A stretch of DNA of 47,313 nt from the NCBI GenBank assembly GCA_035416745.1, contig DAOLNV010000030.1, positions 1 to 47,313 of the forward strand, given 5' to 3'. The notes under the pieces were generated by a model, which had not been told where the DNA came from, searched no databases, and was given only the letters and a program-made list of their open reading frames with translations. Position 1 is the first letter of the stretch, and every line of letters starts with the position of its first letter. Positions 26,797-35,700 of the stretch are shown here, piece by piece. The DNA is from Candidatus Hydrogenedentota bacterium (GTDB taxonomy: Bacteria > Hydrogenedentota > Hydrogenedentia > Hydrogenedentales > SLHB01). Position numbers and translations under genes: made by a program.

Positions 26797-29439
26797 CTAT
26801 GGGTTGGATTCTTCCAGAAATTCAGCGGACAAGCGTCCCTGGAACGGACCAAACACGCCTTCGCCCCAGCGGACGTGCTCTATCGAAAAACCGTCCATGG
26901 AGTCGGGGGGCAAGGAGGCCGAACCCAACTTCCGGCCATCCTGTATCACGGTCATGCTGCCGGGCGTGATCCGGAATTCAAAATCAATGGGCGCACCCGT
27001 CCACACAATGGGCACGGACAAATGACCGGGCAGGTAGAGCCTATACGCTTCGCCATACTCCTGGGCGCGCCCTCGGTCCAAGAACTCCAGCCGGTTTTCG
27101 TAAGTGGCGCCGTTCTTGTTCGAGGTGGAAGCCAGCAAACCTTCCCGGAACGGAACGAGCGACGGTACGCGCTGGCCCCACAAATTGTTGACCTTCTCGC
27201 CGAGTAGGGTCATCTCCTTTTCGTAAGGAGCGAGCACCTCCGGCTCAATCGGGGGCTCGTCGAACAGGCGCCCGGCAAACTCCCAGGCCGATTCCGTGTC
27301 TTGAAGGCGCCACACCTCGCCCCAAGGCCAAACGCCCGCAAACAGGTCACCCCGGTAGAGGGTAAGCGTCTGCGCTTCCCGCGCACTGGCAGAGGCGCCT
27401 TCCGGCCGCGGCGGCCAACCATCCAGCCGTTTCATCTCATTGCCAACCATCTCGAACAACTCTCCCGAGGGGTATTGTCCCATGAACAGGCGGTTCCGGT
27501 AGTTGATCATGGCGTAGAGCTGGAAACTCGTCTTCGGATCGGCAGTCCGAAGGGTCGACCATTGTCCGTCACGAAACCGGTATAGCCCGCCGTTGTTTGA
27601 CCCCACGAGGACATCGTTGTTCTGTTGTCCGTAAGAATACGGAAACTCCCCGGGGGCGGTGAGTGGGAGGATCACGGCCTGCTCGAGCACGGGTTCGGGC
27701 TGCGCTTCAATATCCCACGGGCAGGCATGAATCGCGGTGCGGCGTTCGGGCGAATTCGCCTGAGCGACGTGGAAGAACAGCCGCCCCTGAGCATAGTAGT
27801 ACAATCCGGCGGCGCCGTGGGCGGAGTCAAACCGGAATGCGTCCCGTCCATCGACCGTAACACGGTTCGGATAGCATTCCAGGCGGTGGCTCCCGACGAG
27901 GAATCCGGGGGGCTGCGGAGGGTCGGTGGCCGTCCAGATGCCCGCGCCCTCGTCCCATCGCAGGACGGGCGTTTTTCCGGAACGATCGGTCGCGTACACC
28001 ACGCCGCCCACGTCGAACACGTAATGATGGCAACTGCCGGACGGCCTGGGGAAGGAAGTCACCTGAACCGTGTTGCAGCCACGCGGCGGTTTGACATAGA
28101 AATGCAGCGTGTGCCGGTTGGCGCGATAATAGGAGTTGTACGCGCCCAGGAATCCAGCCCCGGCAGCCGAGTTTCCGTCCGGGGACGCCGCCTCAAACAA
28201 GGACCCAAAGTTCTGGCCGACATCCTTGCCAAGATCAACGGTCAGCCGGACCGTCCATCCAGGCGTCTCGGCCGCCATGGGCACGGCATCGCGAAGGTAG
28301 CCGCCCTGAATCACATCAGGAAGGAACTTCTCCAATCCCGCCCAGGCGAAGACCGCCACACCGGGACACCCCGCTTTCTCCGCAAGCGAACGGTAGTCCG
28401 CAATCTCTGCCGCGGACTCGAGCGCGCCATGGCTCGTATGAATCCCCAGCGCGAAGGATAACGACGCGTCCACCCCGGTTTGACGCACCAGTTCGACGGA
28501 GTCGCGAACGCGTTTTTCGAAAACGTTGAGATACTCCTCTCCGCAATTCCTGCGGTAACAGTAGCCGGACACATTGACCATATCGATGTACCGATTCCGC
28601 ACCCAGTCCGGCCAGCGTTGTGAAACGGGGTGATTGAACGGCACGTGAGGTCCCCATGTGTACAGGGCAATCCGAATGTCCGGCTGCTGTTCTCGAAGCG
28701 CCTGGCTGATCTCTCTGGCCAGCGTGCTGAGCGACTCCTCTTTGAAGCGTTGCAGGCGCTCCTTCCGGGCGGCATCCGTCTCACCAGCGGGTGCGGCGGC
28801 ATCAAAGGCCGCGGCGCTCGCAGGATCAAGCTGTACCTCTTCGTTGGGATACCGAAGGTAATCGAGCAGCACGCCGCTGGGCCGGATATGGCCAACCATT
28901 TCCCGCATCATGCCGACCACCCACGCGCGGGCGTCGGCGTGCGACGGCGATATCCAGCCCATAGGTTCACCGGACGGTTTGCGGAGCGCCCACTCCAGAT
29001 GTTCCTCCAGGATTCCCTCCGGGGCGTTATGGCCCGAAACGAGCACGCATACCGCGGGCATCACATGAAACCCGCGAGCCTGCGCTTCACGCGCAAAAAG
29101 GCCCAGGGTATCTCCGTCCGCCGCGCCGGTGGGCCGCAGAAAATGGCTCGGATAGTAGGCGCGGCCCCCCGAGGTGTTCCCATACGGAAGCAACGTGGTG
29201 AATCCGCAAGCGCCGGCATAGTCCAGAACCTCCGCAATCCGGTTCAGACGCTGTTCCGCCGTGATTCGCCCGTCATCGAAAGGCGCCGGATGCAGATACA
29301 CGGCCCGTAACGGCTCCAACGGGGCTGCCGCGGCTGCAACGCCCAAAAGCAGTCCCACCACCGCAAACAGAAGAATAGTTGCCGTTACTGTCTCACAGGA
29401 TCTCTTCTCGGACGCGGACGACTGGGTCTTGTGCATCAT
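26797..29439 (-). CDS. GHL10-like (DUF187) secreted glycoside hydrolase-like protein with beta-domains
   Basis: 880 residues from the ATG at 29439 (GGGAG about 6 bases upstream). The reading frame remains open upstream but no site is seen there. A signal segment (ILLFAVVGLLLGVAAAAA) precedes residues of about 43-390. That region matches the glycosyl hydrolase-like 10 TIM-barrel type: LRAVYLHPAPFDDGRI, GACGFTTLLPYGN, GWISPSHADARAWV, GVLLDYLRYPNEEVQ and YIDMVNVSGYCYR. The remaining half contains beta-sandwich and propeller-like repeats (GGLYRFRDGQWSTL, GELFEMVGNEMKRLDGWP, GDLFAGVWPWGEVWRL). GHL10 members act on glycans, but activity is often unproven. The gene precedes the GH20-like gene by 78 bases. 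Confidence 0.75.
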   Translation of the reverse strand: MMHKTQSSASEKRSCETVTATILLFAVVGLLLGVAAAAAPLEPLRAVYLHPAPFDDGRITAEQRLNRIAEVLDYAGACGFTTLLPYGNTSGGRAYYPSHFLRPTGAADGDTLGLFAREAQARGFHVMPAVCVLVSGHNAPEGILEEHLEWALRKPSGEPMGWISPSHADARAWVVGMMREMVGHIRPSGVLLDYLRYPNEEVQLDPASAAAFDAAAPAGETDAARKERLQRFKEESLSTLAREISQALREQQPDIRIALYTWGPHVPFNHPVSQRWPDWVRNRYIDMVNVSGYCYRRNCGEEYLNVFEKRVRDSVELVRQTGVDASLSFALGIHTSHGALESAAEIADYRSLAEKAGCPGVAVFAWAGLEKFLPDVIQGGYLRDAVPMAAETPGWTVRLTVDLGKDVGQNFGSLFEAASPDGNSAAGAGFLGAYNSYYRANRHTLHFYVKPPRGCNTVQVTSFPRPSGSCHHYVFDVGGVVYATDRSGKTPVLRWDEGAGIWTATDPPQPPGFLVGSHRLECYPNRVTVDGRDAFRFDSAHGAAGLYYYAQGRLFFHVAQANSPERRTAIHACPWDIEAQPEPVLEQAVILPLTAPGEFPYSYGQQNNDVLVGSNNGGLYRFRDGQWSTLRTADPKTSFQLYAMINYRNRLFMGQYPSGELFEMVGNEMKRLDGWPPRPEGASASAREAQTLTLYRGDLFAGVWPWGEVWRLQDTESAWEFAGRLFDEPPIEPEVLAPYEKEMTLLGEKVNNLWGQRVPSLVPFREGLLASTSNKNGATYENRLEFLDRGRAQEYGEAYRLYLPGHLSVPIVWTGAPIDFEFRITPGSMTVIQDGRKLGSASLPPDSMDGFSIEHVRWGEGVFGPFQGRLSAEFLEESNP

Positions 29440-29723
29440 GGTCGCTCCCAATCCAATTCCCTCCCATAGGCTTTTCTCTCGCCCTGGCTGTTCGCGGTGC
29501 TGTTTGGCAATGTTCTGCATTCTCGCCGTGGTGCGGCGCAGCACGCATCTTATCGAAATTGCGGGCATCACGGCCAATACAGGCTCCGCCCACGTACAGC
29601 AAGTGGCGAAAACCCTGACTATCGCACGTCCCTGGCCGGCAACAAGGACGAGTATTTGGGAAGCACGGGAACCGGAGGCGTTTCTGATTGTGCGACAAAC
29701 GTCCCATTCCGCAACACGTGACT

Positions 29724-30995
29724 TCAACTCACCTTGGCAACATCAAGGAAGATGATGATTGAAGGATTGCCGACGGGGCAGTAATGACCCGTGAATGTGA
29801 GGCTGCCGGTTTCACGATTCACCTGGAAGACGGCAACGTTGTCGGCACGCTGATTGCAGCAAAAGAGGAAATTGCCAGTGGGATCGAAGTTGAAACTGCG
29901 CGGATAGTTCCCTCGCGACCATTCTTCCTCTATGAACGCCAGTTCGCCGTTCTGCCCAATGGAAAAGATCCCGATGCTGTCGTGCAGCCGGTTGCCCGCA
30001 TAGACAAACCGCCCGTCGGCCGAAACCAGGATCTCGGAGCAGAAATTGCTCCCCGCAAACCCGGGCGGCAAGGTGGAGACTGTCTGCCGCGATGCCAACC
30101 GCCCCGTTGCGGCATCGTAGTCAAACAACACGATTGTCGAGCCTTCTTCCTGAATAGAGTAGAACCAACGGCCGTTGGGATGAAAATGGAAATGCCGCGG
30201 CCCGTCCCCCGGCGCCAGAGAGACCGCCGGCGGTTCATTCGGAGTCAACACGCCCGTGTTCTCGTCGAACTTCCAGACAAAGATTCGATCCAATCCCAAG
30301 TCAACATGCAGCACGAAACGCCCCGAGGGATCAGCCTGAATCATGTGCGCGTGAGTCCGATCATGTCCGCTGAACGCAAAGCTGCCCGGCGGAGCGTTCG
30401 CCGCTTTGGTCGGGCCAATCGGCCCGTCATCGTTCTTGACATCTACGGCTTCGCTCAAACGGCCATCGGGCAGAATCGGCAGCACTGCCACGGACCCGCC
30501 GAAATAATTGGCCACGAGAAGGAAACGTCCGGAAGGATGGATGCTTACATACGTGGGACCGGCGCCGCCCGAGGAAACGGTATTGAGCATTTCCAGCCGC
30601 CCGTCCGCCGGATTGACCGCAAAGGCGCTGACCGTGCCTTCCTTGCTGTCACCCACCCGAGCCGTCTCATTGGCGGAATACAGCCGGTTTCCGGCGGCAT
30701 TCAGAACGAGACAGCTGGGGCTTGTGCCCATCTCATACACGCTGGCTGGCGTCATTGCCCCGGTGGCGCGATTCACCCGGAAAAGATGTATGCCGCGGCC
30801 ATTGCCGGGCGGCAGGTCCACCTGCGTTGGCAACACATCGCGGAGCGGAGAACTGAACGTGCCGACATAGGCAATAAGTGGTTTACTGGCTTCGTTCGAT
30901 TGCGCTTTGGGCGAACTCGTGATGAGCGGGGTTGTTCCCGCAAGGGCGACCCCGGTTCGCAGAAAAGAACGCCGGGAACAGCCGTGCAACGTCAT
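29724..30995 (-). CDS. Tat-exported lactonase-family (6-phosphogluconolactonase-like) propeller
   Basis: 423 residues. The N-terminus is a textbook Tat signal (SRRSFLRTGVALAG). The body is a seven-bladed propeller of the YbhE/Pgl-like lactonase family: GTSPSCLVLNAAGNRLYSAN, GPTYVSIHPSGRFLLVANY, DGPRHFHFHPNGRWFY and RGNYPRSFNFDPTGNFLFCC. The family hydrolyses sugar lactones, but here the protein is exported, so it is probably not the cytosolic pentose-phosphate enzyme. It may open aldonolactones made by periplasmic sugar oxidation, or simply bind. The ribosome site is weak. It is transcribed towards the GHL10-like gene, 284 bases away. Confidence 0.85.
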   Translation of the reverse strand: MTLHGCSRRSFLRTGVALAGTTPLITSSPKAQSNEASKPLIAYVGTFSSPLRDVLPTQVDLPPGNGRGIHLFRVNRATGAMTPASVYEMGTSPSCLVLNAAGNRLYSANETARVGDSKEGTVSAFAVNPADGRLEMLNTVSSGGAGPTYVSIHPSGRFLLVANYFGGSVAVLPILPDGRLSEAVDVKNDDGPIGPTKAANAPPGSFAFSGHDRTHAHMIQADPSGRFVLHVDLGLDRIFVWKFDENTGVLTPNEPPAVSLAPGDGPRHFHFHPNGRWFYSIQEEGSTIVLFDYDAATGRLASRQTVSTLPPGFAGSNFCSEILVSADGRFVYAGNRLHDSIGIFSIGQNGELAFIEEEWSRGNYPRSFNFDPTGNFLFCCNQRADNVAVFQVNRETGSLTFTGHYCPVGNPSIIIFLDVAKVS

Positions 30996-31146
30996 GGCAA
31001 GAAACAGTCCTTATGGCCGATCAGATGGGAAGGTGCGCAAATACCGACAACGTTCCCAATTGTGATGCTGAACATCCTTGACCGGTATTTGACCCAAATT
31101 CACGGTCGAATTTCAACCGTGCGGCAATCCGGCCCTTGCTCCCGCC

Positions 31147-34100
31147 TCACTGCTTGACCGGCACGACCTGCGTTGGCTGCAGCACCACGGGTCCGAGCAA
31201 GCCGGAGGGCTGAAGCGGCGCGTCCTTTGTCCACAGGCGCCATGTGGTGAAGGTGTAGCGCCCCGCGGGGCTGGGCGCACCTTCGTTAAGCCATCGAGGC
31301 CACTCTTGGAGCGAGCCCTCGGGATCACGTCCGCTGTCTTCGGGAAGCTGCTCGTCGCCAATGAGGCGGTTCACCCAGAGGTTGGCCACTTTCAGTTCGA
31401 GCGCGTTCTCACCGGGTTGTGCGGCGTCCGTGATGTCCACGCGGTACGGAGGCTTCCATGCGGTGCCGAGGTCCTTGCCGTTCAGGGTAACCTGAGCCAT
31501 CACCTGGACGTTGCCCAAATCGAGGTACAGACGCCGATCATTTCCGAGCATCTCGGCGGGTATGTTGACGGTCCTGGTGTACGTCGCCACGCCCGAGAAG
31601 TACTTCACGCCGGGATCGCCGTGGTCGCTCCACGAGATAAGCTTGTCGAGCGCCACGTGGTCAGGCGCGCCCCAATCTGCCGGAAACTGGACTTGCCAGG
31701 GGCCTGTCACCTCGAAGGGAGGCGGTACGGACGCCGCTTCTGCTATCCACGCTTTCCCGGAGGCCGTCTTCAACTCGTACCGGCCGGGCTGCCAGGCGTC
31801 GAGCTGGAGTTGGCCATCCGGGCCGCAACGGATGCCAGCCACCTGGCCGGGAGGCGTGGCTGGCGGCACGAGTGTGATGGTATCCGGGTCGGAGCCGGAG
31901 GCCGTCAGGCGCTGCCCGGCGGCGGCGTACTCGACGACGAGCGTCTTCACGACGTTCACGGCGGGGTCGTCGCCCTCCGCCATTCGGGAGACCTCGAACG
32001 AGGATTCTCCTGTATCCACAAGGTGTTGGAGCTTCGCCTTGACGTCGCGCGTGCGGTTGGGGTCGCCCGGGACGCCATATGTCGCTTTCTCGATGACGAT
32101 TTTTGGGGTTTCGCCAGTCAGATGGACGGTGTCATTGTCGTTTCCGGTGGCCGTGAACGTTTGGCCGCCGGCGGAATACTCGACGACGAGGGTCTTCTGG
32201 ACGTTCGGGGCGGGATCGCCGTTTGCTGCCAGTTGCGAAACCAAAAACGTAAAGTCGCCCCTGTCCACGCGTTGTTGCACCTCGGCGAGCACGTCGCGCG
32301 TACGCCGCGGGCGGGATGACGTTACGCCAGGCGAAGCCTCGCTTCCCACGTCGTCCAGCACGCCGTAGACGGCCTTGTTTACGAGGATCTTGGGCGATGT
32401 GTCAGCCAGGGCGAGAATGGGCATGTTGTCGCGCGTCACGGATACGATGGGGTCCACGGGCGCATCGCTCTTGCGGAACACCACGAATACCGAGCCGCTC
32501 GGGCCCAGCCTCAACAGCAGACTCGTGGTCCCGTCTCTCTCGTCAAACAGTGCCGCCCGCTCGATACGGCCGCTGTCGGGCCACCATAACTCGGGGCGCT
32601 TGCCGGTAATGCGGAACGTGCACGTAGCCTGAACCTCATTCTGTTGCGGATTCGCGACAAAGTAGATGTCCACGCCCTCCATCACGCGATGGATGCGGCC
32701 CAACCGCGCTTGGCTCGTAAAGTCGCGGGGTACGCCCGCCTCCGCAAGCACGCGTTCCGGCGCGATGCCCCACACGACGCGGCCGCTGCCAAACCGGTGT
32801 TCTTTGCTCGATTTCCCGTCGCAATCGCCCCATATTTCATCGGCGAGTTGCCTCACTTCCACGTCGCATGCCGGATAATCCGTCAGACTCGGCGATTGCT
32901 GGGGTCGCGGCCCGATGACCGTCGCCCCGGCCTGGATCAATTCCTTGATCTTGCGCAGCAAGGCGGGTGTCATCGCTGGCGCGCCGGGCAGGACCAACAC
33001 GCGATAGCTCATGCCGTCCGGCAGCACGAGGCGGCCGTCGCGCGCCGACATGCGCGTAAGCACGGCCTCGGCGCTGCAATTGTCGAAATCGTACCCCGTC
33101 GGTTTGTTAGCCAGGAAACTCTGCGGTGCGGCTTCGGGCTGCAGGAAGCAGATATCGGCAACAAAGAGGCCCTGGCGCAGCATGAATTGGCATCGCGCGA
33201 GATACGTGTGCCACGCCGGCGTCATGTCCCACCACGTCTGCGTGCGCTCGTAATGAACGCCCCAGGGCCCCATGGTCATGCCGGGCCGCCGGTCCAGCCA
33301 AGGCTGAAGCGCGTACCGATGAAACACAAACCGGTTGACTCCGTCGCAGAAGGCGCGGTCGCCGAGGGCCTTGATCGTGGCCGGATGCGCCAGCCACCTC
33401 TCGTGGTCATCCGCTGTAAATGATTCCGCACCAAGGATCGGCTTGCCATACGTATGCGCCGCGGAAGCCATCGCTTTCGGCGTCGGGAACCCGCCGCCGC
33501 CGACCCAGAACTCGCACATGGGTTCGTCGGCCCGGCCCGCATACGGCAGGTCGTCGCAAGGGCCGCCGTACGCCTCGATCGAGAGCCGCATCCCCTGTAG
33601 GCGGGCGAGTGTTTGAAGGTGCCCGGCATAATTCTCGACGACCATGTCCGAGATGGTCTGCCTCAAATCCCACAGGAACCGCTCCGAGACTTCGAGGCTC
33701 CCGACCACGCGCCCGGTCATCGCGGGGAGAAACGGCAAGGGGTCGTACCCGCGCCGCGTCTGGAACTCATCGCGCATCCGGGCTGTCCAGTTCTGCGCCC
33801 CGTTCTCCCAGCTGTCAATGTGAGTGGAGACCAGCACCTTGCTTGCCGCGGGGCCGGCGTCGGCGATGAGTTTGCCCATCATGCCGGCGAAGTTCGCCTC
33901 GATGCCCTCCTTGCTCAGCTTGTCGCATTCGAGGCCGCGGCCGCTTTCGGGCGAAGGGGCGTTCTGCACGCCCGTGCTCGTGTGGCCGAACCGCAGCACC
34001 GTCCATTTGCCGGGGGGCACGTCCCACACGAGATGCCCGCTCTTATCCATCGTGCCGCTCAGGTCGACAATGGCCGCGCGGTCGATCACCATCTCCGGCG

Positions 34101-34728
34101 GGAGACTGGTCTGCACAACCGCCGGCGGCACGAAGCCCGTCTGATAGCAAGCCTTGACCTGGATGTTTTCAATGCGGTAAGAGCCGGGCGTTGGGAACGC
34201 GAGCACCTCGATATCCCGATAGAAACCCGCGACCGTTTCCGGCTGCTGGAGCACACCGTCAAAATGTTGCGGCCCTTCGAGGTTTGTCTCGCTCCACACG
34301 ACCTTCTGCATGGATTGTTCGGGCGTGATCCACGGCCCGCCGCTGCCGTTCCACCCCGCGTCGTTGTTCATGTTGATCTCGAGCCCGAGCCGTTGCGCCT
34401 CCGAGACTACGTGTTTGAACAGTGCCCGCCACGCGTCGCTCATGAACGGCACCGGCCCGGGCGGGATACCCTGGTCCACCTCCATGATCAGCACCCCGCC
34501 GATGCCCACGCGTTTCATCGCCTCTAAATCGGCCGTGATTCCGTCCTTCGTGATGTTCCCGTTCAGCCAAAACCAATACACCCAAGGCCGCGCCGATTCC
34601 GGCGGTTCAAGAAACACCTTCTCCAGGTTGTCCGCCCGGGCGTCCGCGCTGTTCACGACACCAATTACGGCGGCCATGATCAGCACCCCACATAGGAGAT
34701 GGTCCGAGGCCAGTCGCAGCTTCAACAT
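31147..34728 (-). CDS. GH106 alpha-L-rhamnosidase with two inserted DUF3395-like domains
   Basis: 1193 residues from the ATG at 34728 (GGGAG about 6 bases upstream), with a signal peptide (LLCGVLIMAAVIGVVNSADARA). The N-terminal part is typical for GH106: PRPWVYWFWLNG-type start (here ARPWVYWFWLNGNIT), GVLIMEVDQGIPPGP, LGLEINMNNDAGWNGSGGPW, MRLSIEAYGGP and PILGAESFTADD. GH106 enzymes cleave terminal alpha-L-rhamnose from glycans. Residues of about 779-954 are two DUF3395-like repeats (KAVYGVLDD...TLVVEYSAGGQTFTATG; KATYGVPGD...TLVVEYAAAGQRLTASG) inserted between the catalytic part and the C-terminal GH2-like beta-sandwich (YTRTVNIPAEML, LYLDLGNVQVMAQVTLNGKD). Such an insertion is unusual. No operon partner is close. 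Confidence 0.88.
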   Translation of the reverse strand: MLKLRLASDHLLCGVLIMAAVIGVVNSADARADNLEKVFLEPPESARPWVYWFWLNGNITKDGITADLEAMKRVGIGGVLIMEVDQGIPPGPVPFMSDAWRALFKHVVSEAQRLGLEINMNNDAGWNGSGGPWITPEQSMQKVVWSETNLEGPQHFDGVLQQPETVAGFYRDIEVLAFPTPGSYRIENIQVKACYQTGFVPPAVVQTSLPPEMVIDRAAIVDLSGTMDKSGHLVWDVPPGKWTVLRFGHTSTGVQNAPSPESGRGLECDKLSKEGIEANFAGMMGKLIADAGPAASKVLVSTHIDSWENGAQNWTARMRDEFQTRRGYDPLPFLPAMTGRVVGSLEVSERFLWDLRQTISDMVVENYAGHLQTLARLQGMRLSIEAYGGPCDDLPYAGRADEPMCEFWVGGGGFPTPKAMASAAHTYGKPILGAESFTADDHERWLAHPATIKALGDRAFCDGVNRFVFHRYALQPWLDRRPGMTMGPWGVHYERTQTWWDMTPAWHTYLARCQFMLRQGLFVADICFLQPEAAPQSFLANKPTGYDFDNCSAEAVLTRMSARDGRLVLPDGMSYRVLVLPGAPAMTPALLRKIKELIQAGATVIGPRPQQSPSLTDYPACDVEVRQLADEIWGDCDGKSSKEHRFGSGRVVWGIAPERVLAEAGVPRDFTSQARLGRIHRVMEGVDIYFVANPQQNEVQATCTFRITGKRPELWWPDSGRIERAALFDERDGTTSLLLRLGPSGSVFVVFRKSDAPVDPIVSVTRDNMPILALADTSPKILVNKAVYGVLDDVGSEASPGVTSSRPRRTRDVLAEVQQRVDRGDFTFLVSQLAANGDPAPNVQKTLVVEYSAGGQTFTATGNDNDTVHLTGETPKIVIEKATYGVPGDPNRTRDVKAKLQHLVDTGESSFEVSRMAEGDDPAVNVVKTLVVEYAAAGQRLTASGSDPDTITLVPPATPPGQVAGIRCGPDGQLQLDAWQPGRYELKTASGKAWIAEAASVPPPFEVTGPWQVQFPADWGAPDHVALDKLISWSDHGDPGVKYFSGVATYTRTVNIPAEMLGNDRRLYLDLGNVQVMAQVTLNGKDLGTAWKPPYRVDITDAAQPGENALELKVANLWVNRLIGDEQLPEDSGRDPEGSLQEWPRWLNEGAPSPAGRYTFTTWRLWTKDAPLQPSGLLGPVVLQPTQVVPVKQ

Positions 34729-35129
34729 GTTCCGCTCCCTTCCCGCGTTCAAAACGATTCAAGAGCATCCGAGCATGAAAGCACTTCTTGGTAATCAGGA
34801 TGCGCTATTCTAAGCCAAAGGCAGGAGCAGGCGCACAGGGCACCCTTCTATCATGTCCAAGCCTTTGCCCGAAGGCCACAGAATCCGATTCGCAGGCTGC
34901 AGCTTTGGCCTCTTGACGCTCCGCCGGTACACACAAAGCAAATCCCGCAATGCCAGGTTCTCCACTTGAAGCGCCGCGCGGGCTCTGCGGGTCGAGGCCA
35001 AGAAATCCGCGCATGGTTTGATGAGTCTGGCCACATCCTCTCCGATGACGCGTCCAATAACGGCATCGCGCGAAAGGAAAGGCGTAACAGGCGAAGACGG
35101 GACCCAACGAATTCAGCGGGCACGCATCC
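34729..35129. other. Intergenic region holding a transposase relic
   Basis: 401 bases between the GH106 start and element copy 3. It contains the GH106 promoter and ribosome site and, from about 34805, a degraded transposase fragment on the minus strand. No other gene is supported. Confidence 0.5.
34805..35034 (-). pseudogene. Transposase/integrase N-terminal relic
   Basis: About 75 readable codons (from 35034) contain RRARAALQVENLALRDLLCV, YRRSVKRPKLQPANRILWP. They resemble the N-terminus of IS-type transposases with an rve integrase core, which read roughly ALQxENLALRHQLxVLxRSVKRPxLxxADRxLW. After RILWPSGKG the similarity ends, so the catalytic core is missing. It is a relic without function and shows past transposon activity next to element copy 3. 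Confidence 0.65.
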
Positions 35130-35586
35130 GCCCAAGTCGCCGGATAACACGACGATTGGGGAAACTCACACAGAGGCACAAAGGACGCGGAGGAAATGGA
35201 GCGCCCGCCGAAGCGAAATCTGCTCAATGTCTCCGTTTATGATGCGGGAAATGCCGTCCCTCATCAACGCCTCGCCGAAGTTCAGTAGATAGCCGAGTCT
35301 GATGCCCGTCAACCGCAGACTCGATGGGGATAGGAATTTGCCGTGCCACGCGCAGGCCCCGGGCCTCTAAATCGCGTGCAAGAACCGCTTCGTACACCGT
35401 GTCCAATAGCCCGGGACCCGTCTCTTGATGAAGCGCCATCGCGCAATCCACAATGATGCTTCCTATCTCATTCTGTTTCGGAGGATTCAATCTTCGTGTT
35501 CCCTGTGTCTCCGTGTGAGTTCGTTCTTGTCTTTATGGAGACAATACGATCCCATCCGCGAGGGCTTTCTTATCCGGCGATTGGGG
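35130..35586 (-). mobile_element. Inverted-repeat GxxExxY element, copy 3 (internally deleted)
   Basis: 457 bases, in the same orientation as copy 2. The gene-5' end (at 35586) reads CCCCAATCGCCGGATAAG on the minus strand. The other end (35130) reads GCCCAAGTCGCCGGATAACA, with the palindromic partner GACGATTGGGG just inside. Relative to copy 1 it lacks about 122 bases of coding sequence (equivalent to 12737-12858). Its 5' leader is the closest match to that of copy 1. It lies just upstream of the gene starting at 35701. Confidence 0.7.
35166..35490 (-). pseudogene. GxxExxY family pseudogene with 122-base deletion (element copy 3)
   Basis: The TTG start and the N-terminal 57 residues are intact (SIIVDCAMALHQETGPGLLD, TVYEAVLARDLEARGLR, RQIPIPIE). 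The deletion then removes the ELK active-site region and shifts the frame, and the C-terminal sequence equivalent to LTGIRLG...DGISRII is present but out of frame. The GLLDTVY signature is identical to copy 1. It cannot make a PD-(D/E)XK-like protein. Confidence 0.75.
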
Positions 35587-35700
35587 TCATAGAACGAAGC
35601 GTTGATGGAATCGGCAGGGGCGGCTACAATGACTGGAAATGCGCCTGCGCCGGTCACAGGCAGGTCCAGAGGGGAAATCCCATTTGAAAGGAGTGCGAAA

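Noticed and set aside
12470..35586. CRISPR-like reading of the three repeats
   Set aside because: The repeats are about 12 kb and 10 kb apart, of about 580 bases and contain a gene. There are no regular short repeats or spacers.
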